Positions 10,861 to 22,099 of a stretch of 64,000 nt of DNA are shown here, piece by piece. The notes beneath the pieces were generated by a model. The model was not told the origin of the DNA. It ran no database searches and saw nothing but the letters and a program-made list of their open reading frames with translations. The translations under genes were made by a program, and so were the position numbers. Position 1 is the first letter of the stretch. Each line of letters begins with the position of its first letter. Source of the stretch: Pegoplata infirma (Eukaryota > Arthropoda > Insecta > Diptera > Anthomyiidae); contig OY992538.1 of assembly GCA_963921195.1 (NCBI GenBank), positions 236,709,462-236,773,461 on the forward strand, written 5' to 3'.

Positions 10861-12765
10861 CGCCAGAGATCTGATCGAGGATTTACTGTTTCAGTTTATG
10901 ACTGCAAATTTCTTCATTGCCAACACCTCTATCTGTTAGTTAATGCAGTGAACACTTTGATAACACTCCGAGACCAACATGGTTCCTTTATTTCGACCCA
11001 TGTATTAATTAAGAAGACGCTCTTGATTTCCTGAAATCTTGTGAACTGAGATATCCTTGAAGTTTTATGTGTGGTAAAGTCTCGCTTATACATTGAGTCT
11101 ATATAGTCCACTATTAAAGGTATGTTCTTCCTATTTGGGGAGTGGGGTAAGGAGTGGTAGGTTAGGAGGGGTGGAGCTTAAAATAGCTACACTACATGTT
11201 CTATCAGCGACATGGAGAAAACGTGATAGTTCATGTTGAAAACAGTTTAATTGACATAAGGTCCAAAACTGCGATTTCCTTCAAAACTACGATTTTTCTC
11301 GAGTTTACTTTGTCTATTTTTTTTACTGGATATTTTAACCGTTCCATCCGTATTTGGTTCATTACAAGTTCTACAAGTGGAACTAAAGATAAGAGCAATT
11401 AGGCAGTGTCTTGTGACTCCCGTAAGTAAACGACATTCCCTTCTCTTAAGAGAAAGTGAGAAGCGAGGTTAACAGAAAGTATATTCCTGAGGTCGTAACT
11501 CAGATTATTCTGGTAGTTCTGTTTGTACTCTCCGTTTCCTGTTTGCCATGAAAATACACTGACAATCACTTCTCGATGTCGCAGTGCGTGGTCTTTTTAT
11601 TGCAAAGTGTTTTCTAAGTAGGGTAAAATTCTGAACAACACTGATTTTTTTGTTGATTTACGTTTGTCATGACAACCCCGTTTGGTCGGCTAGTGATCAT
11701 AACACTTCTTCATATGTTATGTTTTAAACTTCCTATATAGAAAAATTAGAGATATTTTCTGGAATCGTAAGAAATTTGAAATCATTTTTCTTCCATACCT
11801 GATTAGAAATCCATTTGATATTTGGCGCCCACCATGGGGCCAAACTTGAATTTTTCATTGGCTTTGAAAAAAGTACTTTTATATAACTTTAAACAACACC
11901 TAAACATCTGACAATTTATGCAAAAGAAGATTGGAAGAATTTTCCTGTAGACCTAATCGCTATCGGTTTAGCAAAGTTTATCTTTTACAAAAACTTAAAC
12001 AAAATGGGAAATTTATCTACAACCGACATCTCCACTTCATTTTTAGCCGTTTCTAAGATAATTTCTTCCAATTTTGTTAATTCACATAGCATATTTCCTA
12101 AAAGTATTTGCAGTTTGTAAACTATGGTCGTAATTAATAATATTCCCTTTACTAAAATATTTGCTCATTTACTCATTCTCATTGATGTGAAAATGCATTC
12201 CAAGAAATTTTATATAAATTTTGTATTGGTCAGATTAGTGGTGATAAGCTTTTGTATTTCAAGAATAATACCATTGAATATTTGTTTTATTGTTGTTTCA
12301 AAAGTAATGTGTTCCACACGTACTTCCTCTGATTTCAATTCTTCTGTATGGACACACAAAATGATTGTCACGTTTCTAAGAAACTTTGATTTCTTAAAAT
12401 TCATTATAATGGCAAAAAAAAAAAATAAAATCAAAAACAGTAGAATTATCAGCAGCGCCATCACCATCATCATCATTACCATCACCAGCAGCAAGTACCA
12501 AAAACGCAGTGGAAATTTAATACATTGATATGCACCATATAACATCTGTTTAAAATTCAATAATAGACTTATGAGCTTAATATTTTCTGTTTCCTCAGAT
12601 GCTAATTAGTTTTACACGTTTCACAGTTTTTTTTTCTGTTGCTGTCGACGATTCTCTCCTCATTTTCATGTATTTTTCACTTCTTTACAATTAGTAGCAT
12701 TTTAAACTGGAGTAGCTAAAAGCCATTAATGGTGGCGACATGAAACATTTTCAATATTTTTTTTT
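10861..12765. other. No gene recognised; possible LTR-element primer site trace
   Basis: 10,900-11,630 is less AT-rich but shows no domain on either strand. At 11825-11843 TGGCGCCCACCATGGGGC resembles a tRNA-Lys primer-binding site and is followed by sequence similar to that after the better match at 37923. A CAT/CAC trinucleotide run lies near 12456-12490; the frames at 12124-12560 on both strands are shadows of this low-complexity stretch. Confidence 0.4.
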
Positions 12766-14036
12766 TATACCCTCCACTTTATGGTAGAGGGTATATAGAA
12801 GTTTGTCATTACGTTTGTAACTTTTCGAAATATCTTTCTGGGACAATATTAAACATGAACCGGATGATATACGTCTGTAAGTAGAGACTAAAGGGAGTAA
12901 AACTGCATTTACAGTTTTTCATTTCGTGATCCTGTTTTCTTTTAAAAGGACTTCAAAGTTTTAAGGGATACATTTCGCAAAATATTTCTGAAATATTTGT
13001 ACTTGTACTAGGATGCCGCTGGTGTAGGAAAATGATATAGGAGGATCTCCCCTAATTTTTTAAGTTTTTTATTTTGCCATAGAAGGGTAAAAGGATGTGA
13101 ATAAAGTCCTTTGGAAACTTTATCAAAGCATTTTGTTAAAAATTTTGAATGATATTGAAGGATAAAGTTTTGAAAGGACGTTACTTACCTCCTTTTTCCT
13201 GATATGTAAAAATAATATAACAAAAAAATTGGGGAGATCCTCCTCTTTTATTTGCTATCACTAGTGGCATTCTAGGACAAGCACAAATATTAAAATTTAA
13301 TCCTCTTTAACTTTGAAACAGGATGACGAAATGAATGCAGATTTACTACATTTATGCCCTGATTCAGTATATCGTACAAAGTGAGTGACTAGAAATTTTG
13401 TACGTAAAACAAAAACAAATTTGAGTTTTTTGTTTTTGTTTTGCGTACAAATTTTGTAGTCACTCACTTCGACCGAGATAGCGAATCGCACAGTTAGTCT
13501 CTAGTTTTAAACGTATATTATCCAGTTCGTGTTTAACGACTTTTTTCATGTTTGTCGGACAGTGTTATTGATCAGTGATGGATTATAAGACATTCAAGCG
13601 ATGCCCATCTGTCTGTTGAAATGGCGATCACGGCCAAAATACTACTCGGATATGACTGAAGCTCAACATATTTACTCGTTGTTGTCCCGAGAAATTTGGT
13701 ATTGCATTTTAACGATGTAGGTTTTGCAGTTCAAAAGTTATGAACGAAAATGTTAGGACACCTTAAAAATTTTGGTACATTCAACATAGCCTAAAAATAC
13801 AAAATATATTTTTATTCGGCTACTGGTTGACTTATGTAAAGAGAATTGAACGCCAAATGGTATTAAAATAAGTACGAACATATTTTTTGACAAAAAAATA
13901 AAAAAATCGCGGATTTTTTTTATTAAAAATTTTGTTATCGCGGAAATTTTCAAAAATGTTTTTCTCATAAGTAATTTCTTTTTTAATGAAGGGTATCAAT
14001 ACATTCGGCAAGGCCGAATTTAACTTCTTACTTGTT
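12766..14036 (+). mobile_element. Helentron-like (HINE/mini-me type) element, interrupted
   Basis: Starts with the stem-loop TATACCCTCCAC...AGAGGGTATA (12766-12795) followed by 'aagtttgtcatt', and carries the GTCY microsatellite core ('gatgcccatctgtctg'). It ends with the hairpin TTCGGCAAGGCCGAA (14004-14018) and CTTACTTGTTT. The same modules recur at least eight times in the window in both orientations. Short terminal hairpins plus a GTCY proto-microsatellite are features described for fly mini-me/DINE-1 and Helentron-associated elements; the assignment is by these features only. It is interrupted at 12852-13564. Confidence 0.75.
12852..13564. mobile_element. CACTG/TTA-target palindromic element inside the Helentron-like copy
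   Basis: Flanked by TTA on both sides (12849-12851, 13565-13567). The right end reads GTCGGACAGTG (inverse CACTGTCCGAC); the left terminal ~30 bp are missing compared with the copy at 2990. Arms match as an inverted repeat: ACATGAACCGGATGATATAC against its complement near 13511-13540, and 'aggaggatctcccc' near 13040 against 'ggggagatcctcct' near 13230. The copy at 35500-35540 gives the empty site CTATTATTGATCAGTG, confirming the TTA duplication. Confidence 0.7.
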
Positions 14037-14682
14037 TCTTTTTTTTTCTTTTTGGAATTCTAAACACTTTGGGTTTGTTGGATTCTGTTTAAAATTTTAA
14101 CGCACGATTGTTTGGGGAATTTCTGTATTTTTGTTGTGTGTTTTTAAATTGTTTTTTTCTGGTGGGTTGCAACAACATGAAATGTTGTATCACTGAATGT
14201 GTCTCTAATAGAGTGACATTACTATGGCGTTTGAAACATTTCAATAATCTGTATGCGTATTAAATTTTGATGAATTTTGGGCGCCTGCAATTAACTAATT
14301 AGTTATTTAACACATTTAACAGTTCGTTTAAACATGAAATCTATATAAGAATTGGTTAAACAGCATTTAAAGATTTTTTTTAAACCGTTTGTATGAGTAG
14401 AAATCTAGAAAAATTTATGAAAGAAAAAATATTTAGTTGCCAAAATACACGAATTATAAAAAAAATATTTAAATTTATTTTAAATAATCTGGTAACACTT
14501 GAATGTTTAACCGGAAAAGAAAAAGTGGAAGGAAGATAACTGTTGTGTGTTTAAAAGCCGTTATTGTTCAATTGCAACAAAACGGTTTATTTACACTTTT
14601 ACTGAGAATTTAGGTTAAGAATTTTACATACATAAGTGAAAAACAAAATTTTAATAAACAAAAACTCAACAATACTTATGAT
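14037..14682. other. AT-rich DNA, nothing recognised
   Basis: No domain, no terminal repeats and no splice-flanked frame were found. Poly-T and poly-A runs dominate. Confidence 0.4.
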
Positions 14683-15257
14683 TAGGGATGAGATTTTCAT
14701 GCAAATGCATGTATTTTGTCGATAGTCTAAACACGATATCGACCAATTATCTTTCCGAATCAAGAAATTTGCGTTAAAATGGCATCGATTTGTTTTTGCA
14801 TATTTTTGCATATTTTGGTGAAAATGCATATTATTGCATATTTTGGTTTTAAATGCATATTTTGTGCATATTTCCAACTTTTAAGTGCATATTTTTGCAT
14901 ATTTTGGCATAAATTAGCAAAAACACAAATTGAAATTTATTTGTTTCAAAAACTATTTAAAATTTTAAAAATTTATTTTGGAAATAAGAAAAAATTTTTT
15001 TTTTTTCTTTAATTTTTTTTTATAGATTGTCTTAAGTTCTGAAAAATCTTGCTTATATAAAGTTTTAAATGTTACTGTTTAAACCCGGCGTTACTTTTTG
15101 CTTTTTAAGAAGATTTTCCTATAAAAAAATATTTTTTTTGCGCCCATTTTATTTTTTAGTGCATATTTTTAGGTTTTTTAGTGCATATTTTGAGTTTTTT
15201 AGCGCATATTTTAAGCGCATATTTTCGATTTTTTAGTGCATGAAAATCTCATCCCTA
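14683..15257. mobile_element. hAT-like MITE with TGCATATTTT array
   Basis: Terminal inverted repeats TAGGGATGAGATTTTCATGC (14683-) and its complement ending 15257. A perfect 8-bp duplication CTTATGAT flanks it (14675-14682 and 15258-15265). The interior is largely a loose tandem array of GCATATTTT words on both strands. 8-bp duplications and TA-G-type termini are hAT hallmarks. It has no coding capacity; the frames at 14599-15012 are shadows. Confidence 0.9.
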
Positions 15258-15265
15258 CTTATGAT

Positions 15266-15740
15266 ATATTCCAAATATGTTTAAACTTTAAAGGTATTTA
15301 GGGTTAATAAAAATTATATTTTTCTAAAAAAAAAAATGTTTGAAATAAATTTTTTTTTATATTTATGATATTGTATTGACCCACTTTTTCGAAAAATATC
15401 GGTTCTGAAAAATTTGTTGAATTCCAAAACGATAAATTTAAATTCAAAAAGATCATTTGAAATTCGAAAAAAATAATTAAAATTCGAAATTCATCAATTG
15501 AAGTTCGACAAAATCAGTTTAATATCGAATAAAATCAATTAATATTTTTAAGAACATGATATAAATTTCGAAAAAATTCAATTGAAATTCGTTAAATATT
15601 TAAATTTTTTTTAAATATAAATGGAAATTTCAAAAATTAATTTAAATTCGAAAAGACCAATTAAATTCTACAAAATCAGTTAAAATATCGAATGAAATTC
15701 AAAAGTCAATTGTGAGAGTGTTAAATTTCGGCTATACCGA
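15266..15740. repeat. Degenerate AATTCGAAA word array
   Basis: From about 15380 the sequence is a run of diverged units around AATTCGAAAAAATCAATTGA. Similar words recur near 17640-17660 and 20560-20640, suggesting one dispersed low-complexity family. At 15722-15743 the hairpin TTCGGCTATACCGAA is the end of another Helentron-like copy. No gene. Confidence 0.5.
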
Positions 15741-15749
15741 ATCTTTTAT

Positions 15750-16447
15750 GGCGTACGGACATAGCGCCCAAGGTCTTATCGCCCAAAGCCGTAAATGTCA
15801 TATCGCCCAAGCTGCGACATATAGCCCAAAATGAAAGGTCTAAAAATGTTATTTCTCCCAAAACAAAATTGTCAAAAAATCCAAAATATTTTTTTGGGCG
15901 AAATGTCGAAATTACGACTTCTATGATTTGTTTTTTTGCAATAAAGATTTTCTCCGTAGCCGGCCTTCGGCCGGGCTTAGGGATTACATACTCCATGCAT
16001 TAAACCCACCCTCTCTGCAAACCAAAGCTATTTTGGTTATCAGGCCTTTTTGATGCATAACAAATTTGAGTGTTAAGGCTTGCTACCCTAGAAACTTTAC
16101 TTTGCGGAGAGGGTGGGTTTAATGCATGGATTTTGTAATCCATAAGCCCGGCCGAAGGCCGGCTACGCACAAAATCTTTAAAACATTGTCTTAAAAAAAA
16201 CAAAATTGGTGAGTTTTATAATTATTTTTTTGGGCGCTAAGACATTTTCTAAAATCAACATTTTGATATTTGGTTAATATGACATTTTTGATAATTTATA
16301 TTAATTTAAAGAAAATTGTTAAAATACCCAAAAATAATGGCCATATCGTCCAAAAAATTTTGCAACAACAACTAACACACATTTTTTTTGGGTGAAATGA
16401 CTTTTTTAAATTGGGCGATATGCACTTGGGCGTTATGTCCGTACGCC
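15750..16447. mobile_element. Mutator-like palindromic element
   Basis: Termini GGCGTACGGACATAGCGCCC and the complement of GGCGTACGGACATAACGCCC, flanked by a perfect 9-bp duplication ATCTTTTAT (15741-15749, 16448-16456). The arms fold back over almost the whole length; the interior repeats the word GGGCGATATG. A 9-bp duplication is typical of Mutator-like elements. The frames at 15721-16203 are shadows of the palindrome; no transposase. Confidence 0.85.
15957..16167. repeat. GC-rich palindromic core of the Mutator-like element
   Basis: GTAGCCGGCCTTCGGCCGGG at 15957 pairs with its complement ending 16167, and GCATTAAACCCACCCTCTCT pairs with the sequence near 16095-16115. Much richer in G+C than its surroundings, with an inner hairpin (GGCCTTCGGCC) in each arm. 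It may be a separate element or the spacer of the host palindrome. Confidence 0.7.
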
Positions 16448-16456
16448 ATCTTTTAT

Positions 16457-17047
16457 ACCCTTCAAAGTTAAATTTGGCCTTGCCAAATGTATTGATGACC
16501 TTCACAATTAAAAAAAGATTATTGGAAAAAACTTTATTTAAAAGAAAATTACTTTTGAAAAAAAAATTTTTTTGAAAAATATTTTAGCGAAAAAAAAATT
16601 GATAAAAAAAATTCGCGATTTTTTTGTCAAAAACTATGTTCGCACTTGTTGAAATACCATTCGGTGTTCAATTCTGTTCACATATGTCAACCCGCTGCCG
16701 AATTAAAGCATTTTGTATTTTTAGGTTACGTTGAATGTACTGAAATTTTTGAGGTGTGCTTACATTTTCGTTCATAACTTTTGAACCGCTGAACCGATAT
16801 CGCTCAAATGCAATACCAAACTTCTCGGGAGAACTTCCAATAAATATGTTAAGTTTCAGTCATCTCTGTGTAATATTTTGTCCGTGATATCATTTTTCCA
16901 CAGACAGACGGACATCGCTAGAATGTCATAAAATCGATCGGGCTTCATGAATATATATACTTTATGGGGTCCCAGACCGATATTTCGATGAGTTACAAAC
17001 GGAATGACAAACTTATATATACCCTCTATCACTAAGTGGAGGGTATA
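16457..17047 (-). mobile_element. Helentron-like element, minus orientation
   Basis: Mirror of the copy at 63204: 'ttggccttgccaa' hairpin near 16476, 'aaaccgatatcgctcaaatg'-type core, CAGACAGACGGACATCGC microsatellite remnant near 16902, 'tatactttatggggtccc', and the closing stem-loop TATACCCTCTATCACTAAGT...GGGTATA (17017-17047). Only about two GTCY units remain here. Confidence 0.75.
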
Positions 17048-17344
17048 AAAAAATCCAGGGTTTTTTTTTGGTGAGGGGGGGGGGTTGGTGGTAGACTTTG
17101 GGGACACCTTCCCACTTGTGATAAATGTCAAATGGACTTTATATGATTCTTGCAATTAAATAGTCCAATTAATCGTTATTATAACACATTTTTTTATCCA
17201 CGCCCACAAAAGTGGGGGTCAAACTTTTTTGTTGTTGTTATTTGATCCGCTGGGTCAACACGCAGGATTTTTAACTTCTTCTGACATAAAAATGTTGCAT
17301 TTGTCTAACAAAAGTACAAAAACCCTGCAAAAAAAATACCTTTT
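17048..17344. other. Short AT-rich spacer
   Basis: Contains a G-run near 17081-17094 and 'ccacgcccacaaaagtgggg' near 17198. No coding or element ends recognised. Confidence 0.35.
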
Positions 17345-17648
17345 TTTTGAGGTTGGTTTAGTTCTCCAAGGGTGAATTTTTCCCCCTTGATCCGATTTTG
17401 CCCATTTCCGAACTTAACCAGACTAGGACCATGAGACATATTCGTGCCAAATTTCGGAAGTGTAGCTCTTTTATTTTGGGCTTTATCGTGTCCTTTACAG
17501 ACTGACGGACGGACATCGCTTGAATGTGTTAGAATCGATCACTGGTCAATAATATATATACTTTATGGGTTCCTAGACCGATATTTCGATGCGTTACACA
17601 CGGAATGACAAAGTGAGTATACCCATATACTGTTTTTGGACCGTATAA
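17345..17648 (-). mobile_element. Diverged Helentron-like element fragment
   Basis: Carries the core 'gacggacggacatcgctt' (17506-), 'aatatatatactttatgggt', 'agaccgatatttcgatgcgt' and 'cggaatgacaaag' in the same order as 16457-17047, but the upstream half differs ('ccgatttcgccc'-like text near 17393). A second subfamily in minus orientation. Confidence 0.65.
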
Positions 17649-17656
17649 AAAAGCAT

Positions 17657-17874
17657 TTGAAATTCGAACAAATAAGAATAAGGACGAATAGTTTTACAAA
17701 TGACGATAAAAACGCAGTAAAGGGTTAAAAACTAATATTTTTTTCTACATTTTTGCATAATGCATTAATCCATTAATGCAAAAAAGTTTACAAAAAAAAT
17801 AATTTTTAACCGTTTCCTGTGTTTTTATCGTCATTTGTAAAATTATACAAATGGTCTATTCGTCCTTATTCGCA
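17657..17874. mobile_element. Small palindromic MITE
   Basis: AATAAGGACGAATAG and ACAAATGACGATAAAAAC on the left pair with GTTTTTATCGTCATTTGT and CTATTCGTCCTTATT on the right, giving arms of about 95 bp. The duplication is not resolved. It sits at the end of the Helentron-like fragment. Confidence 0.7.
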
Positions 17875-18119
17875 TGAACTGTTCAATTGAAGTTCTACAA
17901 AATCAGTTATTATTTATTATTCAAGGGGAGATCTGACCCTTACGGTCGGCACTTCGACCCTTATGGGTCTTTTGTGCCAAGATCTATAATTTTTTTTCAA
18001 ACTCTGATTAACATTCCTAATGAACATTAGAACAGAGGATGGCGAGGCCTGCCTAATCCTCAGAATTAGGTAATTTCCTATCTAAGAACCGTCTTCTGAT
18101 CCTACAAATTGCAACGCAG

Positions 18120-18480
18120 ACAAAGTCGACACAAAGACGATGTGCAAAGGCTCAGATTCTGAGATATTTCCCATAAAAAAGTCTCAGATTTTGATACATT
18201 TTTCCTATAGAAAAAGTCTCAGATTATGCGTCATTTTTCCTATAGAACAAGTCTCAGATTCTGAGACATTTTTCCTATAGAAAAAGACTCAGATTCTGAG
18301 AACTTCTTTTTATAGAAAAGGTCTCAGATTCTGAGGCGTTTTTCCTATAGAAAAATTCTTAGATTCTGAGACATTTTGCTTCCCCTTTCCCCCCCTTCTA
18401 TAAGAAAAATGTCTCTGAATCTGAGACCTTTCCTATAAGAAAAGACATTTTCCTATAGAAAAAGTCAAAGACAATTTTTT
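18120..18480. repeat. Minisatellite built on a palindromic CTCAGATTCTGAG unit
   Basis: About ten diverged units of roughly 31-35 bp (CTCAGATTCTGAGACATTTT plus 'tcctatagaaaaagt'). Each unit contains the dyad CTCAGA-TCTGAG. The same unit forms a clean array at 62950-63068 and scattered singles near 25090 and 56130-56450. Confidence 0.85.
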
Positions 18481-18689
18481 GTACCAAATTTAGTCACATT
18501 TTTCCTTTAAAAATTTTCAGATTTTCCCTGAAAATTTTTTTAGATTTTTCCTTCAAAAAATTTAAATTTTTTTTTCATTAAAAATTTTTGGATTTAAAGA
18601 TTTTTTTCTTTTGGAATTTTTTTTTTTAAATTTTCCTTCTTTTTTTTTATTCTTTTTTTATTATTCTTTTTTTTTTTTTTTTAAATTTG

Positions 18690-19053
18690 GTCTGTGGGGA
18701 AAATTTCACCTTTCCCCCCCTTGTACCCGCGCATGTCCATATGATAGTGGCGCGATTAGTGCTTTGGATTGACGTGGACCTCCCACAATTCTCCCACAAG
18801 TTTAAGAAGTTTGTCCTATCTATACCCCTAATCATGGTTGAGAAGGTGGAACAATTCACCCCACAATAGAGTTTGGGTGCGGTAGCGAAGGCATTTCTAG
18901 AAAACTCATCCGCTATCTCAAAACCTCTATGATGAGGCATCCAAAATAGGGTAATTGTTTTGCCCGGCCAGCTGTTTGAAGTTATCAAAACAATCTATTG
19001 TGAGTTTAAATTGAAACTATAAAAGCTATAAAAGAAGGTATAAAATATAAGTA
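18690..19053 (-). pseudogene. LINE RNase H, C-terminal half
   Basis: Minus translation 18988 to 18690 gives ITLFWMPHHRGFEIADEFSR, matching the last RNase H block (WVPGHxxxxGNxxADExAR) with the glycine-asparagine changed, then an unconserved tail. Upstream (19053) it breaks off at the TA of an inserted element and continues at 19906. Degenerate. Confidence 0.75.
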
Positions 19054-19245
19054 CACAGAAAAAAATATTGAGAAAAACAGTTTGAGAAATCACTTGTTTA
19101 AATTTTTAAATAAGATTTGAGTAATATTTTAATTGACGCAATTAAAAATTTACTCAAAAATTAAAAAAATTTGAGTAAATTGAGTAAATAATTTTATAAT
19201 TTTTTTATTCTCTTCGTGTTTTGAATTCTCATTTAGTTTACAGTT

Positions 19246-19335
19246 TTTTGTGTATGTATATGAAAGTTTGAAATCATCTTTATGAAATTTTTGTATATGT
19301 ATATGAAAGTTTGAAATCATCTTTATGAAATTTTC
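19246..19335. repeat. 43-bp tandem duplication
   Basis: TATGAAAGTTTGAAATCATC with 'tttatgaaattttt' occurs twice with a 43-bp period. The copy at about 61830-61895 has one unit, so the duplication arose after the two elements separated. Confidence 0.85.
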
Positions 19336-19604
19336 CTAAGTGTCTTCAAGACATAAATATATTTGGTAAAGTTTGAAAAAACTTTTTTTTTTAAAAATGT
19401 GCAACTTTTTTAAACTTTTTAAACAAATAAATTGATAAATTTTGAGTAAATTTTTACTTGACACAATTAAAAAGATACATAAAAAAATCGAAAAAATTTG
19501 AATTAAATTTTTAATTGTGTCCATTAAAAAATTTACTAAAATTGTTTAATAAGCATTTAATATTTTTTTTTATTAAAAATTTACTCAATACTATTAAATC
19601 GTTT

Positions 19605-19813
19605 CATCATCATCATCATAAGCCCTACAACCCAGGGTGGGTCTTGGCTTCCTCAAGCAGCCTCTTAAAATCGTCTCTTTCAAACGCCTTTAGTCTCCAT
19701 CTGCTCATGTTAATAGACCTAAAGTCTTCTTCCACATTATCTATCCACCTTAACTTCGGTCTGCCTTGTTGTCTTCTTCCTGCAGGGTTACGGTTCATTA
19801 TCATGTTGATAGG
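19605..19813 (-). mobile_element. 5'-truncated RTE-type LINE tail
   Basis: Minus translation ends ...KLRWIDNVEEDFRSINMSRW, then RLLEEAKTHPGL and a stop, followed by a (TGA/ATG)n tail (19605-19618), the short-tandem 3' end typical of RTE-type LINEs. A 12-bp duplication ATTAAATCGTTT flanks it (19593-19604, 19814-19825). Only the last ~60 codons are present. The insertion is younger than its host element. Confidence 0.85.
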
Positions 19814-19905
19814 ATTAAATCGTTTACTGGTGCAAAATTTAGTAATTTTTTACTCAATAGTATTAAACATTTACTCAATTTTTTTTCTTTTTTTTTTTCT
19901 GTGTA

Positions 19906-20280
19906 CCCTTCATACACTTTGCAATAATAACTCTGGCACATATTATAAGAGCCTGAATATCCTCCTAAAAAACTGAAGGCCACCTACCGCGTGTTTGGAC
20001 AGTAAACACCAGCTCTAACTCCAGAGGACATTTTTGATCAGTAAGTATACCAGTTAAGGCTTCTAGTGTCCACATATTGGCCACCTTCATTCCACTCTAC
20101 TCGGCATCGGTATCACAAAGCGAAGCTCAGAATTAATCCTATCCGTCGGTATATCCAAGTTTTCCCTAATTCCTATTGAGTTACTATTCCCGTTCAAGTT
20201 GAGAGAGTCAATGTAATCGATATTCATCCCACGCGCAGAAGTAGTTGCCGTAATCTGACGAAAATTGTGAGAACACAAAT
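19906..20280 (-). pseudogene. LINE RNase H, N-terminal half
   Basis: Minus translation reads FVIPMPSRVEWNEGG and then LNWYTY-SKMSSGVRAGVYC, the start of an RNase H (WYTDGSK with the catalytic Asp changed to Tyr and a stop after it). It continues as SVF-EDIQALIICA (FQAE block, Glu kept) to the TA at 19904, and then across the inserted element to 18690-19053. Upstream frame to 20278 is the unconserved region before RNase H. Confidence 0.75.
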
Positions 20281-20289
20281 GGATTCATT

Positions 20290-20545
20290 GTTGTTGATTA
20301 TTCTGAAACCAAGTTCCCAAAAGGGAGCGGCAAGAAAATAATCGCATTTTCTTATTGCCTTGGTTAAAGGGGATTTTTTTCTCCATGTCCAAGTTTGCTC
20401 ATTTAAGAACCAATAGACGAATTCGTGAAAGCTTCAAGAGCCAAGCTCTTTTGGTTTGAACTGCATTATGCTTTCCACAGACAAACGGATATACGAACAT
20501 GCGTGTTTTTGCACTCAAATTTAAATTCATGGAATCGGCCAAGGT
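20290..20545 (-). mobile_element. Helentron-like element remnant
   Basis: 'agccaagctcttttggtttg', 'tttccacagacaaacggata' and the closing 'ggccaaggtgaatttaac' end match diverged parts of the other copies (compare 34895-34935). Short and poorly preserved. Confidence 0.45.
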
Positions 20546-22099
20546 GAATTTAACATTTTTACTTATTCGAACATTCAATGGTATTTTTCGAATTTCAATT
20601 GTTTTTTCAAATTCAATTGCACTTTTTTCAATTTAAATCAATCTATTTATAATTTCAATGGAATTTTTAAGTGAAAATTTAAAAATTTCCTTCTAAAAAA
20701 TTTTCCTAAAACTTAAAGTAGTACCTCCTTCTAGTTTTCTTAATATCAGATATTTAAGGCATTTTAATTTATTTATTATGCCACTGTTCGGTCATGACAT
20801 CGTTGTTGTCTATTGTTTCTGATGTAATGTGTTGTTGTCGGGTGGTTGTGGGCGGATGGGTTGTTTGTTGGCTGACTGCCTGACTGAATCTTGGCAGCCT
20901 GTCTGTCTGACACCTCAAAACTCAAAAGAATACATGTAAAGTTTGTGTGTGACTGTTGTGTTGTATTTCTAATCTTAAAAATGGGACATTATTAACGACT
21001 TTAACTTAAAAATAAAATATTTTCAACATATTGTGCATTTAAAACGTACGATGACAAATATTAGGTCAAATGAAACGTCATTTTGTGGTAATTGATTGGA
21101 ATTTTATTTACTATTTTATTGTAAACACATTAAAGTGTCGACGTTTTTAAAGACAAATTAAATTTAAGAAAATTTACAATCACAACAAACTTTTTTAGAT
21201 TTTCTTAAATGATTTTTGAAAATTTATTTTATGTATATTGTTTAAAATTTAAATAATATGCGGGAGATTTTTTTTAAGGCAAACCTTGTAATTTTACAAA
21301 GATTTTTGATAGCAAAATTTTTAAAAGACCTACCCCTCAAATTTTTTGTATAAAACTTGTCCATGTCACTTCAAATTGTAGATTCACTCTCGGAAATTTT
21401 TATATCCTTAGATTTTAAAAGTGACATACTTAATAGCTTTTGATTTTCTGAAACTTCTAATCCATTTAGTCCATCCTCTGATATGCTTTTGCAAATAATT
21501 TCCAATAGATTTTGACTTTAAAATTTAAAAAAAAATTTAACAGAAATATTATTTTACAAAAGTATTTCTTTCTCGAGGTGTTCGATTAATCGGCATAAAT
21601 TCCTAAATTAATCCTTTAATTGAAATCAGCAATTTTTTAATAGAATAATACTTAATTATTCGAAAATTGTACAATTAATCAAACAACAATTAATCGATTT
21701 AACACCCTAACTATAACCACTGAGGTGAATGTAGATTAACCTGCCAGAAAATAGATTCTTAACGGCTGGGGTTTTAAAAACTTCTCTTCTAAGGGGGAAA
21801 AAGTGGTACTTTTATATTTCTTGAAATAATGGTACCAGAAACTCGAAATTTGGAATGTTGGTTACTCTGGCAGAAAAAACATTATAAAAAGAGTACTTGT
21901 TAGAAATTCCAATTCTAAGGGGTAAAATATTGTACTTGGGCACTTTCTAAAGGGGTTTGAAATCGTATCGTATCTTCTTGCTAAAAAAACATTCTACAAA
22001 AAACAAAACGATTTTAATGGATTTTAAAGTTAAAAAAATTATATTTTGGTACTTTTTCTATCACTTGAAATCAGGGAAAGGAATGGTACAATGGTAAGA
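20546..22099. other. AT-rich DNA, no gene recognised
   Basis: AATTCGAA-type words to 20640, then unique-looking sequence. Around 21576-21712 'aggtgttcgattaatcg' faces 'cgatttaacaccctaa', possibly a tiny hAT-like MITE, but no duplication could be fixed. No domain in any frame. Confidence 0.4.

Larger units (their letters stand above)
19054..19903. mobile_element. CACAGAAAA-type element with TA duplication
   Basis: Starts CACAGAAAAAAATATTGAG, ends CTCAATTTTTTTTCTTTT...TTCTGTG, with TA outside both ends (19052-19053, 19904-19905). The interior is dominated by the word TTGAGTAAATTTTTAATTG in both orientations. The element at 61546-62935 is a second copy in the opposite orientation (shared 'atcacttgtt', 'taattgacgcaattaaaaat', 'tgcaaaa' context). 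It interrupts the LINE RNase H and itself holds an RTE tail. Confidence 0.78.

Noticed and set aside
12124..12560. Frames of 134 and 116 codons on opposite strands
   Set aside because: Overlapping low-complexity translations of AT-rich and CAT-repeat sequence.
19515..19983. 153-codon plus frame
   Set aside because: Runs antisense through the RTE tail and through low-complexity DNA of the host element.
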